The notes under the pieces: generated by a model
What the model was told of the DNA's origin: nothing
Database searches by the model: none
What the model saw: only the letters and a program-made list of their open reading frames with translations
Position numbers and translations under genes: made by a program
Shown: one piece after another, positions 11,466-22,745 of the stretch
Layout: the number at the start of each line of letters is the position of its first letter
How positions within the stretch are numbered: the stretch's first letter is position 1
DNA from: Heligmosomoides polygyrus polygyrus
Taxonomy: Eukaryota > Nematoda > Chromadorea > Rhabditida > Heligmosomidae
Assembly (NCBI GenBank): GCA_947396885.1
Contig: OX377204.1
Coordinates: 2,170,001 to 2,234,000 of the forward strand
Reading direction: 5' to 3'
Length of the DNA stretch: 64,000 nt

Positions 11466-12676
11466 TTAGGTTGTCGGGAAAGTTCTCAGCGTTTTGCGTT
11501 GTTATCTTTCATTCGTCTATTATCAAGTAAAAATTCAACTTGTATTGCGCATTATGTTTCTGTTCTTGACGGGCTTATTGGAGTATGTCGAAAGAGCAAT
11601 TCCGAGCGATATTTTATTTCAACTTCAAACTGGGACAATCCGCAGCCGAGACAGCTCGACATATCGATCAAGTGTGGGGTCTAATAGAGTTGGAGAAGGC
11701 CCTGTGCGCTAGTGCTTCAGTAAAATTCGGGGACTGGAGATTTCAGCCTCGAAGATGATCCTGTAGCGGTCGATCTAGAGCAATCCTGGACGACGAGTTG
11801 AAGGAGTTGGTGGAAGCCGAACCATCTCAAACAGTTCGCGAAATCGCGGACGAGCTAGACGTCAGTAGAACTGCAGTTGCGGATGCTTTGAAACGCCTTG
11901 GAATGGTGAAAAAGCTTGAAAAGTGGGTGCCCCAAGAATTGAGAGAGCGGCAAAAATTGTCAAGTTTCAGATTTGTTCTTCTCACCTTTTACGCAACAAA
12001 ACGGACCCCTTTTTGGATCTAATCATCACTAGTAGTGAAAAGTCGATTCTGTATGATAACAGTAAACGTTCCGGGCAGTGGTTGCACGCCGATGAATCCC
12101 CTAGGCATTTTCCGAAGGCGAACCTCCACCAAAAGAGGTAATGGTCACTGTGTGGTGGTCAGCGGCTGGTGTGATCCATTACAACTTTTCGGCGCTAGGC
12201 CAAACGATCACAGCAAAGTCCTATTGTAAGGAACTCGACGAAATCACCGAAAATCGGTCAACTTCAGCTAGCATTGGTCAGCAGAAGAGGCCCGATTCTT
12301 TTGCACGATAGCGCCCGTCACACGTTTCGCAAATCACCACATGAACATTAAACGAACTAAGGGTTGAAATTCTGCCTCACCCGTCATATTCTCCAGGCCT
12401 ATCACCAACCGACTGCCATCTTTTCAAACACTTTCAGAACTTTCTCGCTGGTAAAACCTTCACCAGTCAACACCAAGCCGAAACAGCTTTCGTGAATTTT
12501 ATCGAATCTCGACCACCTAATTCTTTCGTTGGTGGAATAAGTCGACTGGTTCCCCGTTGGCAAAAGTGTGCTGACACGAGCGGTGCTTATTTCGACTAAA
12601 TCCGATAAGATTTGAAAAAGTTATGTTAGTCTAAAATGAAGCACTCAAAACGCTGAGAACTTCCCAGACAACCTAA
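11466..12676 (+). mobile_element. Mariner A, copy 2
   Basis: TTAGGTTGTCGGGAAAGTTC at the left and its inverse at the right, with TA on both sides (11464-11465 and 12677-12678). At 1211 bp it is close to full length. It lies exactly between the foldback remnant and the inner edge of the right arm of the 5-kb element. Confidence 0.85.
11585..12600 (+). pseudogene. Mariner A transposase, frameshifted
   Basis: The likely start is ATG at 11585 (MSKEQFRAIFYFNFKLGQSA). The HTH part is at 11798-12022 (MKELVEAEPSQTVREIADEL, SRTAVADALKRLGMVKKLEK), then ITSSEKSILYDN and GVIHYNFSAL-like fragments, and finally a decayed DDE end near 12290-12560. At least four frame changes are visible. It has the same domain order as the copy at 2946-3900. 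Confidence 0.78.
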
Positions 12677-13867
12677 TATGATGTACGCAATCACTAAAAC
12701 CCTCAAGATTTGGCAGCATGGATCGAATATTGGTGAGCTGCATAAGGTCGAACAGGCCCATAGTTACGAGAAAGAGAAGTGAGGGATTCGTTGGTCATGC
12801 AGCCGAGTGCAATGTCTCTGTAGGGCATGTCAGGTCAGTGCAATTATGGTCGAAGAAGACCTCTCCATCGGCGCTCGATCTGGTGCGTCAAAATATTGGC
12901 GTCTGGACTGTTGAAAATTTTGAGCGGAAAAATACTTAATATGAATTCTGGGCTTCCCAGCATTCATTCTGCAAAGACTGAGCATGAAACGCTGTAGAAG
13001 CTCAGCCGCACTTTTGAAAGAAGTCTTCACTTTAACCAGCTGAAATTCGGGCATCTGATTACCTGGCTTCTCGATATTTGACACTTGGAGTCTCTACATT
13101 GCGTACGGTTAGCCAACATATTTTTGGACTAACTCATTTTCTTAGGGCATAGATATTCGCAGCCAAAATCGGCGACAGGGAGTGCTCTTTACCAAGGTTC
13201 ACTTGCAGTCTTGACGAATTGCAACCGGCACGCAAATGCCTAAAAGAACTTGAAACGTAAATTTTCTATGTCATTTTCCCTTCTTAAAGATGAGTAGATT
13301 ACAAGCCACAATAACAGGTTTAAACTGAGGATGCTTCCGTTGAAATAAACAAAATCAGTTGAAGCAGCTGCAGACATTTTCCTGCCAAATTTGGTACCAA
13401 ATGAATTGTCGCAGCCAGGAGAAGGTCATAAACAGCAAGAAAATACAATTTAATTAGGTTTAAGAATTTTAAAATTCAACTGGACAGCACTATTTGCGCC
13501 TGGGGACATAATTAAGCGAGACTCGGCGACGGTGTTGGTCGGGTCACAGCAATTAGGACCCTCCTTAATTGCGGCGCTGGTTTTCAGGCTTCCATCCACT
13601 TTTTAATGGCGGTTGCATGCCCATTGATAGGTAGGATGATGCTAGGAGCCCTTGTAAATTTTGGTGAGAAAGCCTTTATTTTGAACAAAGTCATCATGAT
13701 GCGACGCAAAAAACGCGTTTTTGCGTCGCAAACGTCGTTTGGTTGAATGTTTAGCGGCGGTACTGTATAAGTCACCCTTCAACTATTCTACGAGATTATT
13801 ATTGAGAAACAGAAATAAGTGGCTCCAATTTGTAGAATCCAGTGGTCAGCTAGAGCCAACATCTCTT

Positions 13868-14631
13868 TCAACCGTTTTCACACACTTTTAAAATCACATT
13901 GAACACTTTTCAAACCAAATTATACACTTTTTATTAAATTGGAGGCTCTTCTAAGCTATATAGTGTAAGACTTTCGAAATCAAGGCGAACTTTTCCAAAT
14001 CGAAACGAGTTTTTCTCACATTAAACTAGAAATTCTGAAAACAGTTTAGAATAATTTTTTGTTCAAGAAACAGTTTATTATAACTTTCTTTAAAGTTTTA
14101 ATTCATCTACTCAATAAAATTGTTTAAAATTTTATAAAAAATTCATTTTTCTCTGGAAACATTATGGTTCAAAGCATATTTCAGAGAGCAAGAAACGGGC
14201 ATTTTCTAGTGCCAAAAAAGAGGTAGCGCCATGCTCTCGTCCGAGCCATCGCGATTTTTATTCGATTAATACTTCTGTAGCATGGAGTTTGACACTGTTA
14301 ACGATAAAACAGTAACAATTTTAAAAGTCACAAAGACAGCTGTGCTTCAAGAAAGTATAATCCCGTATTTTTCTTAAAAAATAGAAATATTGTAAAGTTA
14401 CTACACTTATTGAAGCAAATGAACTGAAAAACTTCAACTAAGGTTATACTGAATTTTCCTTGAAAATAATTTATTCTGACCATAGTTTAACCATAGTTCA
14501 ACCTGCCTGACAATTTCTAAACGTTCGCTTTGATTTCAAAAGACCAAAGGCTAGATAGAAGAGAAGAGAAAGAACAAAGAGTGTCCAGTTTGATTTGAAA
14601 AGTGCCCAATTCGACGTGAAAATGGTGTATA
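13868..14631. mobile_element. Foldback element F, copy 2
   Basis: The left end has ACCGTTTTCACACAC and ATTGAACACTTTTCAAACCAAATT; the right end gives the inverted counterpart GTGCCCAATTCGACGTGAAAATGGTGTAT. Repeated TTGGACAC/AAATTGGA motifs line both ends, and the interior matches copies at 9902 and 40688. No reading frame of note. Confidence 0.7.
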
Positions 14632-14639
14632 TTAGCGAA

Positions 14640-14838
14640 GCGTTTGTATAAAGATCGTACACGATATCAACTTTAAGCAGGATAAGTGGTGTTTCATTGG
14701 ATAAACGAGGACTAGAAATCTTCATTAAACAGCTTACGTCGATTAGCTGGTTGACCAGGTGACCTTTGAGGTCTTCCCAAAACTGTCATTCTCGTGTAGC
14801 CCTCCCTTCAATTTGTCCAGCCTCGCTCGCTTCTATTC
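14640..14838. other. Short unassigned stretch
   Basis: No repeat or exon was recognised between the foldback element and SINE1. Confidence 0.5.
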
Positions 14839-15141
14839 TATAAAAGGATAAGGGTGGAGGAAGGCGTTACTCACCAGTCTCTTTCGGGATGCGCAACGCA
14901 TTCCACTTCTACGGGATGTCGTGGAGGCGATTTGAACGCGTATTTGGTCATAGAATGACTTGCGGTGGCCAGGCGATGAAGAAGTCGGCGCTTTATCCTT
15001 TCTAGATAAGTTTAGCACCAATTCATCGACTCCGGATGGATGGTAGACTTGGTTGGTCTGGGCGGGAAATCCGAACCAGGAACCTGGTATCGGGCACACG
15101 CGACAGCCGCCACCTCCTCCGATTGCGCTACACGCGCCCGC
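14839..15141 (-). mobile_element. SINE1, copy 2
   Basis: Minus-strand copy with the A box TAGCGCAATCGGAGG near 15120-15135 and the B-box-like GGTTCGGATTTCC near 15070. The tail at 14839-14860 consists of TTATCCT-type repeats. Confidence 0.78.
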
Positions 15142-15717
15142 TCATTCTCAACAAAGCTATAAATCGATCGATCGATTGATCAGGGACAAGGTCTGTTGTG
15201 AAGTTTATCCATCGCCCAACACAATTAATCCACCCACATGGACAAAAACCTATAGTATTGATCGATATTTCATGAGTGATAGAAAATGCTTGTAGTGAAG
15301 TCCATCCAGTGTCCATCATGATAACCTTTGGTCGATCGACGGTAATGGTTAACTGGTGTCGTATCTATATCGAATATCGATAATCTTGATTGATTGGCTG
15401 ATTTGGTGGGGCACGACTTACTGATATTGGACGAAAAAAAAACGAAAAGGTGTGTCAATTGGACGCATGGACTAACTAATTCATTTATGTTATAAACTTT
15501 AAGAAGGATAGGTGTATTATGTGCAATAAAATATTCAACTTGTATCTACGTGTGACAGCATGAGATTCAACCACGATTATGGAAAACTGAACTGACCCTG
15601 AGTAAAAAGCCTGAAGGATAAAAAGGAAAAATGTTCTATTGAATGAGTATTAAAAAGTTCTTTTCGAAAATGAGAATAAAATATCCTGTAATTGTATTAA
15701 TATTTGAAAGCGCTAAC

Positions 15718-15803
15718 CTCTTGAGCAAAATTACCACCCCAGTCCTCGGGACCATCAAGTCCGCAACAGCAGAACTCATTTTGCAGCTCTAGTACTCTAG
15801 CAA
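15718..15803 (-). CDS. Single exon of a tetraspanin-like protein
   Basis: The complement carries an 86-nt exon between GCAG (AG at 15805-15804) and the donor GAG|GTTAGC (15717). It codes ARVLELQNEFCCCGLDGPED followed by WGGNFAQE. The CCG motif after a hydrophobic/EF stretch and the GPEDW that follows are hallmarks of the large extracellular loop of tetraspanins. I could not find the transmembrane exons nearby, so this may be an isolated or pseudogenic exon. A possible next exon after TTTTATCCTTCAG near 15620 is too weak to call. Confidence 0.45.
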
Positions 15804-15896
15804 CTGCTTTATCCTATAATGATATGCACGTGATTGAAGACAATGAACATACTCAATGCTCAAAAAATTATGTATGCTGCAGAATCAACTTAATCG

Positions 15897-16643
15897 TGGC
15901 TCAATGTGATAACGAAGGGGTTAGTGAAATTGAGAAAAATATATATGCCTAGGTAGACATTTATGTAAGCAATACAAAATCATTTAACCGGAATGGTGTC
16001 GGCTCCATGTTGCTTGGGAGGGGGTCGCCCGAGTAACCTAAGCCTGAGGGTTAAAAATTACCTTAAAAATCATAAATAGCTGTAAATCATAAATAGCTGT
16101 AACTCCTTGTTTTCCATAAAAGGCCCCTTTCAGATAAAAATTGGTCGAATTCCTCCGTGGTCATCCGATCTATTTCTCCCCGGAACCAAACAGTGTTAGG
16201 TCCTTCAGGCTTTCCAGCTTCTCGGCAGCCGACATTTCACCTGGAATCAATCCAGGCTTAAGTTTACGATCACATATTGGCTTTAATTTGCTTCCAAATT
16301 TTGGGCAAGGGAAGGGACTCCGGGGTGTAGGCAATTTAAACACGGGTGCGTAACTCGGCCACACCCCGGAGTCCCTTCCGTTGCCCAAATCTGAATCCCC
16401 CCTCGCTCTCATCCTCCTCGGCACGCCTCCCCTTCCTCACGAATCCACCCCCCCCCCCTCGGCGCGCCTCCCTCTCTTCCCTCCCTCCCACATCATACAC
16501 AAATAAAAAAAACTCTCGAAAAAAATCGGAGCCGACACCATTGCGGTTAAATGGTAAGTGGTTTTGTATTGCTTACATAAATATCTACCTAGGCATATAT
16601 TTTTTTTCAATTTCACTAACCCCTCCGTTATCACATTGCGCCC
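15897..16643. mobile_element. TIR element, 747 bp, with matching TAATCG flanks
   Basis: The ends are long inverted repeats of about 115 bp: TGGCTCAATGTGATAACG...GGTGTCGGCTCC (left) against the inverse up to GCGCCC (right). TAATCG occurs on both sides (15891-15896, 16644-16649) and is the likely target duplication. The middle has a smaller hairpin with GGGACTCCGGGGTGT arms (16313-16390) related to the dispersed 113-bp repeat. No transposase. Confidence 0.75.
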
Positions 16644-16984
16644 TAATCGTTTATTCATACCATAAACTCACTTCCAGCAACTGAAAGCTGAGTAAATCGA
16701 GTACTCTAGTAAACCTGGACTCCACATCTTGGCGAAGCTTGGATGCTCCGGATGTACGAGCGGTAAAGTATAGGTAGAGTCCTAAATGTTGAGCAGTGTT
16801 AACCCTCGTTCTGAGACACGTAGCCATAAACCGACAGGGTGCGCATGATTGGGTCTCGCCGCGAGTTTGCGGAACTGGACCGTGAGCGACGTTTCTTCGG
16901 TGATGTAAGTGTTACTATTTTGCGTCATGTTTGTATTATTCAACCCAGCCCGAAAAGTTCTATACGTTCTTCGCAGTCTAGACT

Positions 16985-17765
16985 ATGATTAGGGTTCATC
17001 CGATGCGCGCCGTCATTATCGGCCTGCACCAGGAACGTTATGAGTTGAAGAAAATTGCTCATCTTCTATCTGTTTTCCAGCGATTGGTCCGAAAGACGAT
17101 TGAACGTCACGAGGAGCTTAGACGTTCATCGGACAAAAGAGGACAAGATATAAAAGTTCCTGTTGGAACTTCCGATAGCATAAAAATGGTTCGTGAGAAA
17201 ATAAGGCGAAATCCTCGCCACTCAATGAGAGAGATGGTAAAAGAGGAAGGCATTAGCGCTAGCTCTGTGAGAAACATTGTCAGACGAAAGCTAGAAGTTA
17301 TTCCTTACCGACAGCAGGCGGCATATTTCCTCTCGACCCAAATGAAGAACGTGCGCTGAAGAGATGCAGGAGACTTCTAAAGCGTTTTGCAGACGACAAG
17401 CACCGGAGTATCGAAACAATTTTTAGAGTGGAACCTATTGTGAATCCACAGAACGATCGAATCCTCGCAGCAGACAAGAAGCAGATGGAAGATGAGCAAT
17501 CTAGAGGAAAAGTCGTCTGGAAAACTGCACATCCGAGCTCAGTTTTGGTTTGAGGCGTGATAACCCTAAATGAGAAGACGCCACTAGTGTTCGTCGATGC
17601 TGGAGAACCTTTAATAAAGATCACGAGCAAATTCGTCTGTTTTGCGTTGTTTGTTTCGCGCCTCCTAGGCCCTCCATCGGTGACTACTTCTTGGACGGCC
17701 ACGGAGGCACGCTTGGTGCCGTCGAGTGGACTCAGGGCTCTTACACGACAGAAAAGAAGCTGACA
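16985..17765 (+). pseudogene. Tc1-like transposase, decayed
   Basis: The first 125 codons (16985-17359) form the N-terminal paired-type HTH region of Tc1-like transposases (RAVIIGLHQERYELKKIAHL, VREKIRRNPRHSMREMVKEE). A frameshift near 17340 moves to ERALKRCRRLLKRFADDKHR, then NPQNDRILAADKKQ and, after a stop, KTPLVFVDAGEPLIKI. The block that should hold the first catalytic Asp (DEK-like) is corrupted and the terminal D-E pair is not seen. No TIRs were found beside it. Confidence 0.75.
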
Positions 17766-17789
17766 AGCGTTTATATCCTTTCTTCTAAT

Positions 17790-18350
17790 TACAATGACAC
17801 GTTACCTACGAGTTAATGGGACCTCCCTACTTAAGCAAGGACTGCCCTCCTACTGATAAGCGCCCTATGAGGCCATTCGCTCCAGCCGCTCTCGGGCGAC
17901 GGGAATTGAAGTCCCGGCACTGGCGGCTGTGACGGCTTCTTCGAGGCGGAGCTGGTCTAGGACGACGGTTGGACGGGCGAAGCGACGGCCGGCTTCGGAG
18001 AGGAGGACGAGCAGGAGGACAAGAGGCCAGGGGCTTCGTACAAGCGGCTTTTTATGCGGCATTCTGGCGCCCAAATGTAATCGTTGACCACGGGCTCACA
18101 GATCAAGGCACGTTGTGGTGGTAAGTCGAGACGCAGGTCGAGACAGTTTGTGTTACTATAGCACTTCAATTATTTGAGGCCCATATTTAATGCACCCCAT
18201 GTACAACTGCGAATGAGAGTAGTGAGAGGAGTGGGAGTATCCGTGCAACTATTACAATAAAACAAATGTGTGCGGGAATCACATGAGGATAAACTTTCCA
18301 ATACCAGGTTTAAGACATGTTCATGGTGATCACGAATTTGCCCGGAAATG
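17790..18350. other. Unassigned GC-rich stretch
   Basis: A minus-strand frame at 17865-18074 begins with a hydrophobic, signal-like run (PWPLVLLLVLLSEAG), but there is no splice or family support. Nothing else is recognised. Confidence 0.4.
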
Positions 18351-18640
18351 ACCAACAGGAAAGGTGTAGTCCTACTCCAACGCACGACCACACGTTTCAT
18401 TGATGACAACCATAAAAAAAGCTGGTTGAGTTGGGATATGCTACTCTCGACCTTCCTCCATACTCAGCAGAATTTTTTCTACAGACTACCGTCTTTTCAA
18501 GCATTTTAACGTCTTCCTGTAAAAGAAATGCTTCTACAACGAACACTATGCAAAAAGACACTCGAAGCTCTCATCGTCTCCATAACTTTATTAATTTCCA
18601 CTGGAATATTAAACTAGTTTCTATTTAGAAAAAATACGTT
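18350..18640 (+). pseudogene. Mariner transposase C-terminal fragment
   Basis: Across three frames the plus strand reads NRKGVV, SNARPHVSLMT, ELGYATLDLPPYSAEF and TDYRLFKHFNVFL. This is the order NARPH...PPYSPD...TDYHxF of the mariner catalytic domain. The first Asp is replaced and PPYSPD has become PPYSAE, so it is a fossil. It is not obviously of the A, B or C families. Confidence 0.6.
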
Positions 18641-18815
18641 GATTTTTGGTGGCTATTTTGATTCAAAAGCCTTTCTTTCCGCAGCACCCAATATTTAGCA
18701 ATCTTTTAGGAAGGTGAGCAATCGCTCCACTTCAAGGCAACAAGTTCCCCGGCAGACCAAATTCCATTAAATGTACCATAACCTCCTTTCTGCCAAATTC
18801 AGTAAGCGTACATAT

Positions 18816-20226
18816 CAGTGATGAGCGGGTAATGAAATTTTGAAACCCGGATAACGGATAACGGATAATTTTTCTCGAAAATGGACGGATAACGGAAAAC
18901 GGATAACGAACAAACAACAAAAATTAAAACTGGTTTTAAATCGATCTAATTTCAACGGCAGATCAGGAGTTGAAGCACTGTTAATTTATAAGCCGTTTCT
19001 AGACAATTTGAAAGCATTTTTTAAACGTAGTGCAGTCGCCAGATTAACGACACCCTACGGGATTTCCTGCTGATCAGAAAGAAGGCAAACAAAGAGCAAC
19101 ATTCCTGCCCTTCACCTGTTTCGAGAGGGTTGCATGTATTCTTCTATTTATTAGCCGTCTAGTTCTTTTTCCAATTAAAGCTGCTGAAAAATAGAATGAT
19201 CCATGTAAGAGTAATTCTCCCGATGTTTCTTGACTTTTTCATGCTATGAAGAAGGCGGGAGACGTCCAGCCGAATAAGGTCTACATAACAATCTTGATTC
19301 TACACCATTATAAGAACCGTTATTGTTGTTGCTGCCCTATAGCACCCCAAGATCTAAGGTATTTGGGCATGGAATTATCTGGGATAGATACAATACTAAC
19401 TTTCTATCTGGTGATAACAGCAAGCAATTGCTTAGGCCATTCACACATTTAAGGACTCTTAACATCCAAAAGGGCAGGATTATCCGACGCATTCCAAACA
19501 GAAAGTGGTTCCCTGTGTAATAGAGAACTTGAAAACTTCACTAGAAAACCCACAAATGTAACGAATCTGCATCTCTTGCAGCACCCGCGATTCTAAGTTT
19601 ATTTAGTACAGTTTGTTGCACCGATGAAATGTTTAATGGGGAAGTACTCTAACTGTGTATCCGAATTAAACTTTGGTACTTCACAACAGCATATGACTAA
19701 AAGCACACCTCTACCGCATGCAAGCAAATCGAACACACTGCAATCGTGGAGCCACATGTGACATGGCGCAAAGGTCGGCGGTAAAAATTCATTCTAGGTT
19801 GAGCCAGGCCCTGCACTTTTAACGGTCGCTAATAGCAGTTTGTATGCCTTCTTGGTATGCATGACTTGAGATGAATGAGCAATGCTATGCTTAGTAGGCC
19901 TCATGATTGCATGACACATGCTTAGCAACTCTGAAAGGATAGAATTGAGGTATCTTTAAAGCTATGTAACCAGTTCTCAAGTGAGTAAATACCTCAACTA
20001 ACCCTCCTGGATTTGAACGACTTTCGCTGTTTTTCACAACCACTCTCACGATCGTGAAGGATCCTTTACATAGTCCACCCATCACCACGCTCCTACCTAG
20101 GAGTCATGTAATTTGTTGTTCGTTATCTGGCCCAAAATCGCCGGATAACGAACAACAAAACGGATACGCCAAAACCCCAGAAACCGGATAACGGATAACG
20201 GTTAACGGTTAATCCGCTCATCCCTG
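18816..20226. mobile_element. Non-autonomous hAT-like element with perfect 8-bp target duplication
   Basis: The element begins CAGTGATGAGCGGGTAA and ends TTAATCCGCTCATCCCTG (inverse CAGGGATGAGCGGATTAA). GTACATAT is duplicated exactly at 18808-18815 and 20227-20234; 8-bp duplications with CAGGG-type ends define hAT elements. Sub-terminal regions are arrays of GGATAACGGATAAC. The 1.4-kb interior has no transposase frame. A remnant of the same ends lies near 38318-38340. Confidence 0.88.
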
Positions 20227-20333
20227 GTACATATGTTAGCCTCTCGAATCATTCATATGCCTACCGTTCGAGTATTGTCGTATTAACTCACCATCAAAAC
20301 GATTGTACCTAATACATAAGTCTCGTCCAAGAT

Positions 20334-20339
20334 TTTATT
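20334..20339 (-). terminator. Polyadenylation signal AATAAA for the small membrane protein gene
   Basis: AATAAA occurs on the minus strand 222 nt after the stop codon of the gene ending at 20561. Confidence 0.5.
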
Positions 20340-20560
20340 CTACCTTTCCCACCCCTCCCCTCCAGCAAAGGAAGGCAAGCCCGACTGCTGCTCTATACAG
20401 CCGTTCCACATAAATTTATAATCATTGGCTGGTTTGGATATTACAGGAATGGTTTCCAAGCGGTCAGCGTTATGGTATTGGACTTCGCGTGATCGTGTAG
20501 TGCTGCGTAAGAATGCGGTCAACCAAAGCTATATCGAGGAGCAGTGTTTGAATGTATAGC

Positions 20561-22745
20561 TTAGTCGTGTGGGGTTGTACAGCCCACGTGCTCGCAAAAT
20601 TTCTCGCAAGGGTTGATCGACATATGGCTGACATTTTCTCCTTCCAGATTCTTCGGACGCACCTGACAGAAAGAATGGAACGACAATTATAAAGTGGAAG
20701 CCAAATACAAAGACAATATACTTTTTCTTTCTCCGCCTGTGCTGCAAAAAATTGAAATTACGAAAAAAAAACCCTTCGACTAAAATATACATCTTTGATG
20801 TAAGCAGTGTAGCGTTGTCATTGCTAAAGGTTAGAAAGGTGAAGGCAAAAGTACAGCACGAAAAAAAAAACTGAAATAAAATGTCCGATAGAATTTCGTT
20901 TCCTTCGGCAACATGGGTAGCGGTCGCGAGAGGTGAGCCCAGATTGTAAGTTATAACACAAATAAACAGCGATGACTGGGTGATTGAAGTACATCGACAT
21001 GGTCTTTAATAAAAAAAGGTAACCTTTCTCTGTTTCTGATCTAGAACCGTGACCAAATTTATTAGCTATTAAACTTAATTAAAATGGTCATTAGTGTTAT
21101 CAGTTTACTCCTAAGCCTTAAGAGATGCATGAACGCTTGGCGTAGAGGGCGATTTTATCAGCCATATTCGTCACGCAATATCACGATAATATGTAGTGAT
21201 ATATGGGTCAGTCGGTCAGTACATAGGTAACGATAGGATGTTCCAGGACTCCTTCAAAAGTTTGACAGAATGCTAAGCTTATCGTGAGCGGCGAAAAACT
21301 TTTTGAACAATCTAAAAATCTAACGCTAGCCGAGGAGATAGTATAGTTATCCTAGTTGGAGGTGGCCACTTTTAAACGACTTCATAAGGACTGAATGTGT
21401 TCAATATTACACTATAATGAAAACACTCACTCCATAGATGATAACTACATCATAGAAAGCAAAGCAAAACTCACAAAACGCAGAAACTATTTTAAAAAAT
21501 TAGCTACATCATGAGGTTCACAAATTATTGTTACGTAAACTTGATTGTCGTGTCCGTAGCCACGGACTGATGCAGTAATCAAACCATTGATTCACTGACA
21601 AGTTTTGACAGGTCTTGACAGAAATTTTGGCGGCAACTTAGAAGTGTGCGTCTGCGTGCGAGCTATTCGTTTCACAGCGCTCGTGCCGAGCGGTTGGCGC
21701 GGGCGAGCATCTTCGTTTCCATACGCATGTCTTCATACCACAGCGTACAACTCTGAGTAGGTGGTGACCCCCCCCACCCCCTTCGACCCTATTTGCGCCT
21801 ACTTTCTTTTGCTTCAAGGTTTGGAGTTCAGTATGTATAGTATGCGCTAAAAGAGTTGATTTTATTTAATTTTATTTATTTGAGTTGATGATTTCTTGAA
21901 GTGCATACTGAAATCCAAACCTTGAACTCATTGTTGCTAGTCGTTATTGCGTCTCCGTCAAGTTGATGATTTTAGTTGATGATTTCTTGAAGTGCATACT
22001 GAAATCCAAACCTTGAACTCATTGTTGCTAGTCGCTATTGCGTCTCGGTCAATGTTTTATTAGATCAGATCTATTAGTTGGGAGCCGCCCCCCCCCAACT
22101 AGGATCTTGGAAACTTCTACTAACAGCCAGGTTGGTGTAGTTTATTTAATTACAAGTATTTGTATACGTTAGTAGCTTTTTATTGCATTTTGTTATGTAA
22201 AAAATGATTTAAAAGTGGCCACCACCAACTAGGATTGCACCAATTATTCCAATAAATTATATATGGTGGGATTATTCGATCAAATTATTCGAATAATTCC
22301 TGGTTTTTGAATGTTCCGAACTTCCTGATTTTCGATTTCCGTTCGAAATCGGATAATGGAAAACCAGGAAGTTTCAAATTCGATTAATATAATATAATAA
22401 ACTAATCGAATAATTTTTCGAATAGTCGAATAAGCACAACTACAGTAGATACTGCAAATGAGCCAATGAAACAGCGTGGCGTCCTCCGTCCATTTCTACG
22501 GTGAAGGGCGACACTCGGAAAAAGTCGACATTTGCGAAATGACAACGGCAACTTACACTTGCCAATCCGTAAATGAATAGAATGAGGTTGAGTAGCATGG
22601 TTATAAGAAGTACAGTGATAAGTAAAGCTTCATAAATATACGGATCGTTCGCGCCGAAGACTGTGAATTGTCCAGGATTGTTCTGGTAGCGCACAGCCTC
22701 GTAGAGAACTAGAACAGGCTCAGTATATTGTTTACAGAAGCTCAT
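20561..22745 (-). CDS. Small single-span membrane protein (two exons), family unknown
   Basis: Exon 1 (22745-22557, 63 codons) starts MSFCKQYTEPVLVLYEAVRY and has one strong transmembrane segment, ALLITVLLITMLLNLILFIY. It ends at a GTAAGT donor. Exon 2 starts after the acceptor TTTCTTTCTGTCAG at 20662. In the phase set by that donor it codes VRPKNLEGENVSHMSINPCE and then KFCEHVGCTTPHD, stopping at 20561 (96 residues in all). If the donor two bases earlier (GTGTAAG) is used, the tail would run in another frame to 20529. The 1.9-kb intron holds the TIR element 21349-22235. An upstream signal-peptide-like frame at 22837-22742 is out of phase with exon 1 (see findings). Confidence 0.55.
21349..22235. 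mobile_element. TIR element, 887 bp, ends ATCCTAGTTGG
   Basis: ATCCTAGTTGGAGGTGGCCACTTTTAAA at the left is inverted at the right (TTTAAAAGTGGCCACCACCAACTAGGAT). A third copy of CCAACTAGGATC sits inside at about 22095. The target duplication is unclear. It lies in the intron of the small membrane protein gene. Confidence 0.68.
21884..22058 (+). repeat. Two-unit tandem repeat, 91-bp period
   Basis: GTTGATGATTTCTTGAAGTG through GTCGTTATTGCGTCTC is repeated with two visible differences, starting at 21884 and 21975. A reverse-complement trace (CAAGGTTTGGAGTTCAGTATG) sits at 21815-21840. Confidence 0.8.
22244..22436. repeat. AT-rich palindrome built from ATTCGAATAATT motifs
   Basis: The arms CCTGGTTTTTGAA...CCGTTCGAA and inverse meet near 22345, and the ends are runs of TTATTCGA. 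It resembles a small foldback MITE; no flanking duplication was found. Confidence 0.5.

Larger units (their letters stand above)
8755..13765. mobile_element. 5-kb element with ~1.1-kb inverted arms, flanked by TA (Tc1-like?)
   Basis: The left arm 8755-~9853 and right arm ~12680-13765 are near-identical inverted copies; a 73-codon frame in each (9583-9804 minus, 12718-12939 plus) gives the same peptide. The tips read CAGTACCGCCGCTAAAC and are flanked by TA at 8753-8754 and 13766-13767, as in Tc1/mariner elements whose TIRs often begin CAGT. The 2.8-kb interior carries no transposase of its own; a foldback element and two mariners now fill it. Arm length is unusual for Tc1 itself and closer to long-TIR relatives such as Tc3 or Tc5. 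The superfamily is an inference. Confidence 0.75.

Noticed and set aside
17865..18074. Minus-strand frame with a hydrophobic LVLLLVLL run
   Set aside because: It resembles a signal peptide, but there is no downstream coding continuity, splice site or family; GC-rich low complexity explains it.
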